From: Litoribacterium kuwaitense
GTDB taxonomy: Bacteria > Bacillota > Bacilli > Bacillales > DSM-28697
Length of the DNA: 62,943 bases
Assembly: GCF_011058155.1 (NCBI RefSeq)
Contig: NZ_JAALFC010000021.1
Coordinates: 1 to 62,943, forward strand
Direction: 5' to 3'
Positions 27,239 through 37,040 of the stretch are shown here, one piece after another. How positions within the stretch are numbered: the stretch's first letter is position 1; the number at the start of each line of letters is the position of its first letter. The position numbers and the translations under genes are program-made. The notes under the pieces were generated by a model. It saw only the letters and a list, made by a program, of their open reading frames with translations, searched no databases and had not been told where the DNA came from.

Positions 27239-28684
27239 ATGAAAAAGAAAATAACCTTACGTTCCTTCATGGTTATGATGATGAGCATCGTTTTAATCGC
27301 AGCAGCAGGCTGTGCAAACCCTGATCCAGGTTCATCTTCATCAGAGGGTGGAGAAGAGGGTACCGTCACGCTGAACGTATTTAGCCGTTGGAATGAATAC
27401 AATAGCTTGCTAGAGGATGAGCTGATTCCAGAATTTGAAGAGCAAAACCCAAATATTAAGATTCAATTAGATACAAGTGTTCATGAATATCCGAAGGCTT
27501 TACAAGCGGCTGTTCAAGGGGAAAACTTACCTGATATCTTCGCCTCACACCCGTCATTGCCGACCCATCAGCTTCATGAACTTGGTGTACTTCATGAATT
27601 GGATGATGTGATTGGTGATCGAAAAGACGATTTTGAGGAAGGAATGTGGACACCAGGCGGAACAACGATGGATGGCAAAATCTATGCGATGCCTGTATTT
27701 AGTAATAAGAAAGATGCCATTTTGATGTACTATAACAAGCAGCTGCTAGAAGAAGCAGGGCTTACGGAAGAAGATGTTCCGACCTCATGGGACGAATTGG
27801 TCGAAGTCTCTAAAACCATTCAAGAAAATACTGAAGCACATGGAACGTATCTTGAGTTGAATAACTGGACCATTGGTAGTGTTGTCACGCAAATGGCTAC
27901 AGCCATTACACCTGAAGTTTCAGGTACAATCAATTACCATACCGGAGAGTATAACCATAATACGCCAGGTGTCGTTGAGAGTATTGAATTTATCAAAAAG
28001 TTAGTTGATGAAGGCATTGATGAGCCAAGTGATAAAAGCCGTGGACCGGCTGAAGGTGCTGGCGTATTCGCCGGTGGACAGGCTGCATTCTTGTTTAATG
28101 GACCTTGGGTAGCAAAGCAACTAACGGAAGAAGGATTTGAAGACTTTGGTGTAGCTCCAATCCCTACAAAAGATGGGAAACAACAATACGTCGGTTATTC
28201 TGGAGCCGTGTTAAAGGGTGGTTTCCACGTGAACCAAAAAACAGAGCATTTTGAAGAGGCAAAGCTCTTCTTAGAGTTCCTAATGGATGAAGGCTATCCG
28301 CGTATGCTTTCAGGTGCAGGCTATCCGCCAATCCCTGAAATCGTAGAAACGACTGAGGAGCCAGATACAATTGAATATCAGGCGAATAAACTGCAAAATG
28401 AATCGTTTATCCGTACGCCAGATCCTGTCTTAAAGACAATTGATGCGGTCGACGTAAAGACGGCGATGAGTGGTAAAGGTGCAGACAAAACGTTAGACAA
28501 AGTCGTTCTTGGTTATATTACAGGACAAGTGACAGACCTTGAAGGTACGTTACAAGAAATGACCGACCAAGAAAATGAAGCATTCCAAAACGCGCTGAAA
28601 GAAGTGCAAGATGAAGGTGCCGATATTGACCAATCCGCTTGGCAGTTCCCTGATTGGGAGCCACTCAAGCCTTATGAAAATTAA
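27239..28684 (+). CDS. CUT1 sugar-binding lipoprotein
   Basis: A 481-residue ABC solute-binding protein. The lipobox is AAGC near residue 25, then a Ser/Glu/Gly linker and the family opening TVTLNVFSRWNEYNS. Further family marks are LPDIFASHP, WDELVEVSKTIQ and FAGGQAAFLFNGPW. It sits directly between a sulfatase and two permease genes, so its ligand is probably a sulfated oligosaccharide. A stem-loop after its stop probably gives the extra binding-protein mRNA typical of such operons. Start ATG after GAAAGGATG. Confidence 0.88.
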   Translation: MKKKITLRSFMVMMMSIVLIAAAGCANPDPGSSSSEGGEEGTVTLNVFSRWNEYNSLLEDELIPEFEEQNPNIKIQLDTSVHEYPKALQAAVQGENLPDIFASHPSLPTHQLHELGVLHELDDVIGDRKDDFEEGMWTPGGTTMDGKIYAMPVFSNKKDAILMYYNKQLLEEAGLTEEDVPTSWDELVEVSKTIQENTEAHGTYLELNNWTIGSVVTQMATAITPEVSGTINYHTGEYNHNTPGVVESIEFIKKLVDEGIDEPSDKSRGPAEGAGVFAGGQAAFLFNGPWVAKQLTEEGFEDFGVAPIPTKDGKQQYVGYSGAVLKGGFHVNQKTEHFEEAKLFLEFLMDEGYPRMLSGAGYPPIPEIVETTEEPDTIEYQANKLQNESFIRTPDPVLKTIDAVDVKTAMSGKGADKTLDKVVLGYITGQVTDLEGTLQEMTDQENEAFQNALKEVQDEGADIDQSAWQFPDWEPLKPYEN

Positions 28685-28695
28685 ATAAGTGAATA

Positions 28696-28721
28696 GGGGG
28701 TCATAGGCTTCTGTGACCCCC
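28696..28721 (+). terminator. Intercistronic stem-loop after the binding-protein gene
   Basis: GGGGGTCA (28696-28703) pairs with TGACCCCC (28714-28721). There is no T run, and the permease genes continue downstream, so it is more likely an mRNA 3'-end stabiliser or partial attenuator. Confidence 0.6.
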
Positions 28722-28752
28722 ATTCCAAAATGTTTGGGGAGGAGCGGTTACG

Positions 28753-29703
28753 TTGGCGATGATACCTAACGATAATGTATCAAAGGCTTCGGCAGTAAAA
28801 AGTAGCTTTGGAGGAAAACAGGCAAGAAAGCGTATTTGGTGGGCCTATTTATTTATTTTACCGCAACTGATCTTTTTTATTGTTTTTACAATTTATCCAA
28901 TTGTCATGAGTTATGTTTACTCAGTCTATGAATGGACAGGTCTCGGTCCATTGGAAGACTTTGTTGGTTTAGAAAACTATACGCGGATCATAACAGATGA
29001 TATGTTTTGGAATTCCTTTAAAAATACATTCATCTATATGATCGGTGTAACATTGCTTTTAATGCCCGGTAGCTTGTTATTGGCGATTATCTTAAACAAC
29101 GTTTTAAAGAAGAGCAGTGTTTTTTACCGTACGATATACTTTTTGCCCGTTGTCACAACGACTGCAATCGTAGGGATAGTGTTAAGAAATGTTTTTGGTG
29201 ATGCAGGATTTATCAATGAAATGTTTCTAGAAATTGGTTTTCTAGATGAACCTTTTTCTTGGTTGGGCTCTCCTGTACCAGCGATGATTGTTGTTATTCT
29301 TGCTGGATCATGGAAGTTCTTTGGCATGATGATGGTCTATTGGCTGGCTGGATTACAGACATTGCCTAAAGATGTTGTCGAAGCAGCACGGATCGACGGT
29401 GCGAATTCTTGGAATCTACTTCGTTACATCACCATTCCTATTCTCCTGCCTGTAGGTACTGTCATTCTATTGCTCTGTGTAACGAGCAGTCTGCACGTGT
29501 TTGATATGGTGATGACCTTGACAAATGGAGGACCTTATTACAGCACAGACATGGTCGATCTCTTCATCTATCGCAAGGCATTTAGTCCTGATGATGGTCT
29601 GCCAGCAATGGGATATGCTTCAGCTGCAGGTGTCGTATTTGGGATCGCTACCTTTGCGATCGTCCTTGTACTAGGCTGGATTGTTAGAAGAGCAAAGCAA
29701 TAG
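28753..29703 (+). CDS. CUT1 ABC sugar permease, MalF-like
   Basis: A 316-residue permease with six predicted helices beginning at WWAYLFILPQLIFFIVFTIYP. The coupling loop is LPKDVVEAARIDGANSW near 211-227, followed by LTNGGPYYSTDMV, a standard CUT1 segment. The start is TTG at 28753, eight bases after GGGGAGGAG. It pairs with the next gene. No ATPase is encoded in the operon. Confidence 0.88.
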   Translation: MAMIPNDNVSKASAVKSSFGGKQARKRIWWAYLFILPQLIFFIVFTIYPIVMSYVYSVYEWTGLGPLEDFVGLENYTRIITDDMFWNSFKNTFIYMIGVTLLLMPGSLLLAIILNNVLKKSSVFYRTIYFLPVVTTTAIVGIVLRNVFGDAGFINEMFLEIGFLDEPFSWLGSPVPAMIVVILAGSWKFFGMMMVYWLAGLQTLPKDVVEAARIDGANSWNLLRYITIPILLPVGTVILLLCVTSSLHVFDMVMTLTNGGPYYSTDMVDLFIYRKAFSPDDGLPAMGYASAAGVVFGIATFAIVLVLGWIVRRAKQ

Positions 29704-29719
29704 GAGAGGAGGGGACATC

Positions 29720-30547
29720 TTGAGTAGAAAAATAAGTAGAATTCTATTACACATCGCATTAATATCGATCGGGATTGTTTGGATTTTTCCTTTTGTTTGG
29801 ATGGTTTCAGCATCCTTCAAGACAAATATTGAACTGGTCAATGCTGGTACAAATCTAATACCAGAAATGTTTAGAGTGGATAACTATATAAAGGCTTGGA
29901 CTGAGGCAAACTTTCAAGGATATTTTCTAAATACGGTTGTCATTACAGTGTCTACTGTATTTATCGTTGTGGCAATGTCTGCGTTGACAGGATATGCATT
30001 GGGGCGTGTTAAATTCCCTGGACGAAATTTGTTTATTATCCTCATTACTGCAACGATGTTTATTCCGAAAGGTTACACAATCATCCCGGTGTATATGGTC
30101 ATTAAGAGCCTAGGTTTATTAAATACATTGGGCGGCGTCATTTTAGCTGAATCAGGCGGCGCGCACGTATTGTTTATCTTGTTGTTTATGTCGTATTTTA
30201 TGAAAATGCCAAAAGAACTGGAAGAATCGGCGACTGTAGATGGGTGTGGTTTTTTAAGAACATTTGGTTCCATCATGCTGCCGTTGGCAAAGCCGATTAT
30301 TGCCACTGCAGGGATTATGCAGTTTATTTGGACATGGAACTCTTTCTTCGTTCCCCTCGTTTTCACAATTAATAAACCAGAGTTACGCACCCTGGCGGTA
30401 GGAATGTACTCGTTTGTCGGTGAGAATACGACGGATTGGGTTGGCATGGCTGCTGGAGCAACGATCTCTCTTATTCCTGTTATCATCGTATTTATTGCCT
30501 TCCAGCGCTTCTTTATCGAAGGAGTTACCGGCTCGGTGAAGGGATAA
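29720..30547 (+). CDS. CUT1 ABC sugar permease, MalG-like
   Basis: A 275-residue permease with six helices and the loop PKELEESATVDGCGFLRTFG near 171-190, ending FFIEGVTGSVKG as CUT1 MalG-type proteins do. I use the TTG at 29720, preceded by GGAGGGG, instead of the longer reading that overlaps the previous gene. It forms the second half of the importer with the protein at 28753. Confidence 0.87.
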   Translation: MSRKISRILLHIALISIGIVWIFPFVWMVSASFKTNIELVNAGTNLIPEMFRVDNYIKAWTEANFQGYFLNTVVITVSTVFIVVAMSALTGYALGRVKFPGRNLFIILITATMFIPKGYTIIPVYMVIKSLGLLNTLGGVILAESGGAHVLFILLFMSYFMKMPKELEESATVDGCGFLRTFGSIMLPLAKPIIATAGIMQFIWTWNSFFVPLVFTINKPELRTLAVGMYSFVGENTTDWVGMAAGATISLIPVIIVFIAFQRFFIEGVTGSVKG

Positions 30548-30588
30548 ATGATGTCCTTAATGAATAAAGGTAATTGAGGAGGCTTAAT

Positions 30589-31971
30589 TTGGGACAGAAA
30601 CCAAACGTACTCATTATCAAAACTGATCAACAGAGCCTTTGGACGTTAAGTTGTTATGGTGGGACATTAGTCCATACGCCACACATCGATCAGCTTGCTG
30701 ACACAGGTGCAAAGTTTACGAATTATTTTACGAACAGTGCGGTTTGTACACCGTCACGAGGTAGTTTTATAACTGGTCGATACCCTCATCATCACGGCGC
30801 CTTTCGTAATGATCAGTCGTTATATAAAGATGAAGTGACTTTAGCACATGTCTTAAAGCAAAACGGTTATCAGACAGGTTATGCCGGAAAGTGGCATTTA
30901 CACGGGAATGACTCGCCAGGTTGGATGTCACAAGAAAATGCGATGGGCTTTGACGACTGCAAGTATATGTTTAATAGTGGACACTTTAAAGAAGTTGTCG
31001 AACATGAAGCTGGGATCGAAGTGTCATATGAGATTGGTGACGAAGAAACGTATATGACCGATTGGTTAACGCAAAAGGCGTTGGATTATTTTGCGAAGCA
31101 AACAAAACAGCATCAGCCGTTCTTTTATATGTTGAGTATTCCTGATCCGCACCAGCCTTTTAATGTTCGTCCTCCTTATGACACGATGTACGATCCGCAG
31201 GACATGCCGATTCCCTCTACCTTTGATGAAAATCCGCTGCCTGACTGGGCGGAATACGGTACTTGGGGACGTGAAGCGACCTTTCCTCTTGACTTAGAAG
31301 ATCGGGAAGAGCGGTTTCGATCGTTGAAAGCGCAATATTGTGGGCAAGTGAAATGTATCGATGATGCGGTTGGGCGAATGGTACATTCTTTAAAAGAGCT
31401 CAATTTGTATGACGATACGTTAATCGTCTTCACGACGGATCATGGAGAGTACATGGGAGAGCATGGACTCATGTACAAAAACAATTTATACGAAGCTGCA
31501 TATCATATTCCACTGATCATCCGCTGGCCTGAAAAAGTGAAAGAAGGTACGGTTGTTGACAGATTTGTCGCTACCGTCGATTTCCAACAAACATTACTTG
31601 GACTCCTCAATTTAAAACCCTCTGGGAGAGAACAAGGAAGAGATGCTTCGCCATTTTTGCAAAATGAGAACATTCCTTGGGAAGATGAAGTGTTTATCCA
31701 TCCAAGCGATGTTCCGCGAACAGGTATCTTTACGCCTTCTCATGAGTTAGCTTATGTAGGTACTGGATGGGAAGGGCAAGAATTTGCCGATCACATTTTA
31801 TTTGACCGGATGAAAGACCCTATGCAAATGCGTAACATATTTGACGATCCTGAGGAGCGGGATGTTCAAAAACATTTAACGGCACGGATCATTCGCCATC
31901 ATCAAGCGCTTGGTTCTAATCCGGAGATTTTACCGAAGAGCATTCGCCAAAAGATGGGTGACGAGCAATAA
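30589..31971 (+). CDS. Sulfatase (Cys-type, cytoplasmic)
   Basis: A 460-residue sulfatase without signal peptide. The formylglycine motif is C-T-P-S-R at Cys53, with KTDQQ near 11 and the later metal site FTTDHGEYMGEHGLMYKN. It differs clearly in sequence from the sulfatase at 25693, so the two probably act on different sulfate positions or linkages. Start TTG at 30589, behind GGAGG; an earlier in-frame TTG at 30574 overlaps the ribosome site. It is the last gene of the sulfatase-importer operon and is followed by a terminator. Confidence 0.9.
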   Translation: MGQKPNVLIIKTDQQSLWTLSCYGGTLVHTPHIDQLADTGAKFTNYFTNSAVCTPSRGSFITGRYPHHHGAFRNDQSLYKDEVTLAHVLKQNGYQTGYAGKWHLHGNDSPGWMSQENAMGFDDCKYMFNSGHFKEVVEHEAGIEVSYEIGDEETYMTDWLTQKALDYFAKQTKQHQPFFYMLSIPDPHQPFNVRPPYDTMYDPQDMPIPSTFDENPLPDWAEYGTWGREATFPLDLEDREERFRSLKAQYCGQVKCIDDAVGRMVHSLKELNLYDDTLIVFTTDHGEYMGEHGLMYKNNLYEAAYHIPLIIRWPEKVKEGTVVDRFVATVDFQQTLLGLLNLKPSGREQGRDASPFLQNENIPWEDEVFIHPSDVPRTGIFTPSHELAYVGTGWEGQEFADHILFDRMKDPMQMRNIFDDPEERDVQKHLTARIIRHHQALGSNPEILPKSIRQKMGDEQ

Positions 31972-31984
31972 TGAGTAAGCTGTG

Positions 31985-32015
31985 AGGTTGCACAAAAAAG
32001 TGCAGCCTTGTTTGT
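31985..32015 (+). terminator. Terminator of the sulfatase-importer operon
   Basis: AGGTTGCAC (31985-31993), A6 loop, GTGCAGCCT (32000-32008), then TGTTTGTATA. One wobble pair. Confidence 0.65.
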
Positions 32016-32090
32016 ATATAAAGATTGAAACTTGCTAAAGTATCTTCGGATGTTTATGATTGATTCAATCTAAACTTAGGAGTGAGATCT

Positions 32091-33551
32091 ATGACAACTA
32101 CTGATCATAATAAACCGAATATTGTGTTTATTATGTCGGATGACCAAGGTGCTTGGGCGATGGGGTGCGCGGGTAATCCAGAAGTGCGCACACCAAACCT
32201 CGACCGTTTGGCTTCTACAGGCACTCGTTTTGAAAACTTCTTTTGTGCTTCCCCAGTTTGCTCCCCCGCAAGAGCATCTGTGCTGACAGGACGAATCCCC
32301 TCGCAGCATGGTGTCTTAGATTGGATTCGCTCTGGGAATGTGAACAAACAGGATTTATCAAGTGAAATGAAAGACCATTCGGAGTTCAGAGATGAAAAAC
32401 ATGCGATTGACTATTTAGCAGGACAAAAAACGTATACTGAAGTTTTAAACGAAAATGGATATGATTGTGCATTAAGTGGCAAATGGCATCTTGGCAACAG
32501 TCTGACCCCGCAAAAAGGATTTTCCCATTGGTATACGATTGGCCGGGGTGGCTGTCATTACTATTCACCGGATATTGTTGAAAACGGGGAAATTCGCATT
32601 GAAAAAGAATATCTTACCGATTTGATTACGAAAGATGCGTTGAATGTACTAGATCATCACAAAGAAAAGGACAACCCGCTTTATTTAAGTGTTCACTATA
32701 CAGCACCTCATGCACCATGGGGACGAGATGAGCACCCGGCAAACATTTACGATTCTTATGAAGCTTGTTCATTCACATCTGTACCAGAAGGAGAAAAGCT
32801 TCCGTGGTATAAAAATACCATCCCGCAAATGAAGGGACAAAAGCGAAAAGAGATATTACAAGGTTATTTTGCAGCGATCACTGCCATGGATCAAGGTATT
32901 GGGGAGATCATCGATAAAATTGAAGAAATGGGCATTCGCGAAAATACACTGCTCATTTTTATGAGCGATAATGGAATGAGTATGGGTCATCACGGCATTT
33001 GGGGAAAGGGAAACGGAACCGTTCCGCAAAATATGTATGATACCGCCGTGAAAGTACCAGCGATCATGTCGCAGCCTGGTCATATTCCGCAAGGTGTCGT
33101 TCGTGACGAGCTTCTAAGTCAATATGATATGATGCCAACACTGTTAGAATATGTCGGTCTGACAAGTCCGGACACAAAGAAATTGCCCGGAACTAGCTTT
33201 GCCCCTTTGTTGCACGGGGAAGAGATGGAACAACGCGACAATGTTGTTGTTTTCGACGAATATGGACCAGTGCGTATGATTCGAGGGAAACGATGGAAGT
33301 ATGTGCACCGCTATCCGTACGGTCCCCATGAACTCTATGATCTTGAAAATGACCCGACAGAGGCACATAACTTAATCGATGATCCCGGTAAAAAAGATTT
33401 GATCGCTGACATGAAGTCACGGCTTGACCAATGGTATTTGCAATATGCCGATCCCGAACGTGACGGGGCAAAAGAAGGAGTAACGGGCAGCGGACAGCTC
33501 GGTTTAGCAGGCATTGCAAGTAAAGGAGAGCAAGTGTATGCGCAGGACTAG
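32091..33551 (+). CDS. Sulfatase (Cys-type, cytoplasmic)
   Basis: A 486-residue sulfatase without signal peptide. The motif is C-S-P-A-R at Cys57, with MSDDQGAWAMGCAG near 15-28, the lysine of SGKWHLG, SVHYTAPHAPW and MSDNGMSMGHHGIWGKG. Choline- and polysaccharide-sulfatase branches show similar features, so the substrate is open. ATG at 32091 behind TAGGAG is used rather than a GTG nine bases earlier. It has its own leader with a possible promoter (TTGCTA, 17 bases, TATGAT near 32033-32061), so it may be regulated apart from the preceding operon. Confidence 0.9.
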   Translation: MTTTDHNKPNIVFIMSDDQGAWAMGCAGNPEVRTPNLDRLASTGTRFENFFCASPVCSPARASVLTGRIPSQHGVLDWIRSGNVNKQDLSSEMKDHSEFRDEKHAIDYLAGQKTYTEVLNENGYDCALSGKWHLGNSLTPQKGFSHWYTIGRGGCHYYSPDIVENGEIRIEKEYLTDLITKDALNVLDHHKEKDNPLYLSVHYTAPHAPWGRDEHPANIYDSYEACSFTSVPEGEKLPWYKNTIPQMKGQKRKEILQGYFAAITAMDQGIGEIIDKIEEMGIRENTLLIFMSDNGMSMGHHGIWGKGNGTVPQNMYDTAVKVPAIMSQPGHIPQGVVRDELLSQYDMMPTLLEYVGLTSPDTKKLPGTSFAPLLHGEEMEQRDNVVVFDEYGPVRMIRGKRWKYVHRYPYGPHELYDLENDPTEAHNLIDDPGKKDLIADMKSRLDQWYLQYADPERDGAKEGVTGSGQLGLAGIASKGEQVYAQD

Positions 33552-33968
33552 TATTGCCTAGAATGTATACATCAATCAGACCGCAGCAAAACGTCTCTCA
33601 TCATCTAATGGTAAATCTCAGCTCTTTTCCTGGATAAAGATAACATGATATAAGATTAAGTCCCTCTGATGCGGTCAGGGGGTATTTGTGATGGAAAGAT
33701 CGAAAATGATACCCATAAATCACTCAAATAAATGTCGTTATCCTTATCTTTTAATAACAAAAATCCAAATATTTAACAAAAAAATACCCAAAATATACTT
33801 AATAATGATAGTTCTATGCTATACTAGCAATAGTTTAATGGATACCTCTTTCATTATTGAAAGCGCTTAATTCGCATGTGCAGACTTCCTGATCTATCCG
33901 AAAAACTCTAGACTTTAGTCATCACAGAAAAGAAATAGCTAAATATTAAAAAAAAAGGAGCCTTTACA
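33552..33968. other. Intergenic region with weak hairpin and cre-like site
   Basis: No convincing gene; a 60-codon AT-rich frame at 33688-33870 lacks a ribosome site. CCCTCTGA/TCAGGGGG near 33662-33682 can pair and may end the sulfatase transcript. TGAAAGCGCTTAAT at 33858-33871 is a good CcpA cre candidate about 100 bases before the next gene. Confidence 0.5.
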
Positions 33969-34913
33969 ATGCAACTTTGTTTAATGACGGATTCTTTAGG
34001 GTGTCTACCATTTGAAAAAATGCTTGAAACCTCTAAATCACTAGGCTATGAGTCTCTGGAAATTGCTACAGGGAATTGGTCAAGTTCACCCCATATCGAC
34101 CTTGACGAATTATTAGAAAGCTCAGTGAAAAGACAAGCATTTATGGATGCGATCAAACGAACAGGCCTTGCATTGGAAGTATTAAATTGTTCGGGGAACC
34201 ATCTGGCACCAAATGAAGAAGGTGTAAGGCATCAGGAAGTTGTTGAAAAGACTTTTAAGCTTGCAGAGCTGTTAGGAATCAAGAAGGTCGTGATGATGTC
34301 AGGGCTTCCAGGGGGCGGACCTGATGATAAAACACCAAATTGGGTGACAACTTGCTGGCCAACCATTAACCAAAACATTTTAAATTGGCAATGGAATGAA
34401 GTGGCGTTTCCGTATTGGGAAAAGGCTGTAAAGCGAGCAAATGACCACGGGATTGAACAAATTGCTTTAGAAAACCATGGTAGTCAATTGGTTCATAATC
34501 CAGAGACACTCTTTAAATTAAGGGACGAAGTTGGTGATACGATCGGAATGAACTTTGATCCAAGTCATTTACTCTGGATGGGCGGAGATCCAATTTTGGC
34601 TGCGCGACAAATTGGTGATGCAATGTACCATGTTCACGCAAAAGATGTGCGGATAGAAAAAGCAGTTGCACATGTTCAAGGTGTGCTCGATACGAAAACA
34701 AATGATCGTTTTGCCGAAAGATCGTGGAATTATGTCGCTTTAGGATTTGGACATGACGCGCAATGGTGGGGGGAATTCTTCTCAACCATTCAAATGATTG
34801 GCTACAAAGGTGCCATTAGCTTAGAAGATGAAGATGCCTCTATGTCACCATTAGCGGCTGTGAAAAAATCGACCAAATTGTTAAAAGACGTATTACCTAG
34901 AGAGGTTATCTAA
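33969..34913 (+). CDS. Sugar phosphate isomerase/epimerase (xylose-isomerase-like TIM barrel)
   Basis: A 314-residue protein of the AP-endonuclease-2/xylose isomerase-like superfamily. Barrel metal ligands are seen in IALENHG (Glu near 160), MNFDPSHLLWMGGDP (Asp and His near 195-198), YHVHAKDVR (His near 220) and the final ISLEDEDASM. The family includes inosose dehydratases, epimerases and isomerases. Coupled by 33 bases to a sodium:solute symporter, it probably acts on the sugar or polyol that the symporter imports. Start ATG after AAAAAAAGGAG. Confidence 0.83.
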   Translation: MQLCLMTDSLGCLPFEKMLETSKSLGYESLEIATGNWSSSPHIDLDELLESSVKRQAFMDAIKRTGLALEVLNCSGNHLAPNEEGVRHQEVVEKTFKLAELLGIKKVVMMSGLPGGGPDDKTPNWVTTCWPTINQNILNWQWNEVAFPYWEKAVKRANDHGIEQIALENHGSQLVHNPETLFKLRDEVGDTIGMNFDPSHLLWMGGDPILAARQIGDAMYHVHAKDVRIEKAVAHVQGVLDTKTNDRFAERSWNYVALGFGHDAQWWGEFFSTIQMIGYKGAISLEDEDASMSPLAAVKKSTKLLKDVLPREVI

Positions 34914-34946
34914 GCCATTTCATCTTTTGGATTAGGGAGGAGTATC

Positions 34947-36701
34947 ATGTTTTGGGTCATCGTTCTTTCGTTTTTAGCTTATACATTATTTGTAATGTGG
35001 TTTTCTTGGTATAAAACAAGAGGTACCGATTTACATAGCTCAGACGGCTATTTCCTCGGTGGAAGAAGTTTAACAGGACTTGTTATTGCCAGCTCCTTGA
35101 TTTTAACTAATCTATCGACGGAACAAATTGTTGGTTTAAACGGACAAGCGTATGGGGAATCAATGGTCGTCATGGCGTGGGAAGCGACGGCGCCGTTTGC
35201 CCTCATTGTGCTTGCATTGGTGCTGTTACCGAGATATTTGAAGTTGGGGATCACGACGATTCCCGATTTTCTCGAACAGCGCTTTGATCGCAGGACAAGA
35301 CAAATTGTATCTGGATTATTCTTATTAGGGTATGGAACGGTCATTTTGCCTACGGTTCTCTATTCAGGGGCGCTTGTCCTCGACCGCATTTTTGGTATTT
35401 CAGCTCACACAGATATGAGCTTGTATATCATAGTTTTTATCATTTGTATCGTCATCGGACTTATAAGCTCTGGATATGTAATCCTTGGCGGCTTAAAAGC
35501 AACCGCGATGAGTGATACGATCAATGGCATTGGTCTAGTCATTGGCGGATTAATGATCCCTTTTTTAGCGCTAATGGTGTTAGGTGGGGGTAACTTAGCT
35601 GAAGGTGTTGGTCAGCTCATGAATGAAAACCCTTCCAAATTAAACGCGATTGGAAATCATGAATCGTCGGTACCTTGGTCGATATTAATCACAGGAATTA
35701 TCTTTAACCATTTGTTCTATTGGAGCTCAAACCAGGCGATCATTCAGCGGACGTTGGCAGCGAAGAGTCTTGCGGAAGGTCAAAAAGGGGTTTTGTTTGC
35801 CGGTTTATTTAAAATATTTGGTGTAAGTTTCATCGTTGTACCAGGAATTATTGCTTATTTGTTGTACGGAGATGGTCTTTCCAATGCAGATCAGGCATAC
35901 CCGACACTGATTGTTGATGTTATGCCGGTGGTCTTATCTGGGTTTTTAGGTGCAGTATTGTTTGGCGCCATTATGAGTTCATTTAATAATATGCTTAATA
36001 GTTCAATTACGCTCTTTACGCTAGATATTTACAAACCAATTTTTCAGCCAAATGCGAGTGAAAGAGATCTTGTGAAAATAGGAAGGATTTTTGCGGCCAT
36101 TCTGGCAATTGTTGCTGTGACTGTCGCACCTTTAATCATTTTTGCGCCGTCTGGTCTTTTCTATTACATGAATGAGATGAATGGGTTTTATAGTTTGCCC
36201 ATCTTTGCAATGGTGATTGTCGGATTCTTCACGAAAAGAGTACCTGCCTTAGCAGCGAAAGTTGTTGTTGTTGCACATATTGTCATTTATGCTTTGACGA
36301 AGTTTGTCATCCCAGACGTCAATTTCCTTTATGTTTTTGCGATTTTGTTTCCACTTGATGTACTGATTATGCTCATTGTTGGCAGATGGAAGCCAAGAGA
36401 AACACCCTATGAAATGCTCGATGCCAAAGTGGTCGATTTAACACCGTGGAAATATGCCAAACATTTCGCTGCACTTATTGTAATCGCGATTATTGGCATC
36501 TATACGTTCTTCTCGCCAATCGGTGTGGCCGAAGTAAGCTATGAGTATTCGGTATATTCCCTGGTCTTTCTCATTGCGACGCTTGTTTTCATTGCCGGAG
36601 TTGTCCTATTCTGGCGCAATACGAATAAAAAGCTCTCCACAAAAACAACAGAAAAAGTCACGAAGACGTCTCGAACAGACGTTAAAGGTGAGTCAATGTA
36701 A
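34947..36701 (+). CDS. Sodium:solute symporter (SSS family, SglT-like)
   Basis: A 584-residue transporter with about 13-14 membrane helices, rich in Gly/Val/Ile. SSS features are GYFLGGRSLTGLVIASSLIL near residues 34-53, TTIPDFLEQRFDRRTR, a WSSNQAIIQRTLAAKS segment and GAVLFGAIMSSFNNMLNSS, the usual Na+-site helix. The long C terminus is hydrophilic (KKLSTKTTEKVTKTSRTD). It is co-transcribed with the TIM-barrel gene. It most resembles the sugar branch (SglT-like) because of the neighbour; proline or pantothenate uptake is less likely. Confidence 0.87.
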   Translation: MFWVIVLSFLAYTLFVMWFSWYKTRGTDLHSSDGYFLGGRSLTGLVIASSLILTNLSTEQIVGLNGQAYGESMVVMAWEATAPFALIVLALVLLPRYLKLGITTIPDFLEQRFDRRTRQIVSGLFLLGYGTVILPTVLYSGALVLDRIFGISAHTDMSLYIIVFIICIVIGLISSGYVILGGLKATAMSDTINGIGLVIGGLMIPFLALMVLGGGNLAEGVGQLMNENPSKLNAIGNHESSVPWSILITGIIFNHLFYWSSNQAIIQRTLAAKSLAEGQKGVLFAGLFKIFGVSFIVVPGIIAYLLYGDGLSNADQAYPTLIVDVMPVVLSGFLGAVLFGAIMSSFNNMLNSSITLFTLDIYKPIFQPNASERDLVKIGRIFAAILAIVAVTVAPLIIFAPSGLFYYMNEMNGFYSLPIFAMVIVGFFTKRVPALAAKVVVVAHIVIYALTKFVIPDVNFLYVFAILFPLDVLIMLIVGRWKPRETPYEMLDAKVVDLTPWKYAKHFAALIVIAIIGIYTFFSPIGVAEVSYEYSVYSLVFLIATLVFIAGVVLFWRNTNKKLSTKTTEKVTKTSRTDVKGESM

Positions 36702-36764
36702 GACAATCAATAAGGTTGACTGTAAACGCTATTAATCCCGTTGAAGAGGATTAATAAACATGAT

Positions 36765-36795
36765 AAGCCACTTTACAAGGGGTGGCTTCTTTTAA
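36765..36795 (+). terminator. Terminator after the symporter gene
   Basis: AAGCCAC (36765-36771) pairs with GTGGCTT (36782-36788), followed by CTTTTAAATT. Confidence 0.65.
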
Positions 36796-36803
36796 ATTGT
36801 GAA

Positions 36804-36872
36804 AAGGTGTCTGTACAAGATGTTTTAAAAGCCGTCTCACCTCGGACGACGATTCCCGTCTTAACAGGAATT
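36804..36872 (+). pseudogene. Fragment of dnaN (DNA polymerase III beta clamp)
   Basis: One frame reads KVSVQDVLKAVSPRTTIPVL followed by TGI, nearly the same as N-terminal residues of the Bacillus sliding clamp (VQDVLKAVSSRTTIPILTGI, from memory). The match stops abruptly on both sides. There is no ribosome site or clamp sequence downstream; the frame runs on to 36980 with unrelated residues. It is a captured or leftover piece about 23 codons long. Confidence 0.65.
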
Positions 36873-37040
36873 AATAATTACGGTGATGCAGAAATGAGTC
36901 ACATGTTGAATAAAAATATTGAACAGCAGAGTTGGTTGTACATGTCATGCGCTTCAGATGAGTTTGTATCTTTAAAGTGAAACATCGCGTGATGCATCAT
37001 AAATAAATGATCGAACAAGAAGTGTAGAAAAGAAACATAC

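Noticed and set aside
33688-33870. 60-codon frame in the gap before the TIM-barrel gene
   Set aside because: AT-rich, no ribosome site, no family features; overlaps the cre-like site and promoter region.
36722-36735. Further LacI operator (GTAAACGCTATTA)
   Set aside because: Only one half matches GTAAACGTTTAC, and it lies downstream of a gene, not before one.
36741-36980. 79-codon plus-strand frame as a gene
   Set aside because: It starts inside the symporter terminator, has no ribosome site and contains only a short dnaN-like piece followed by unrelated residues; annotated as a fragment instead.
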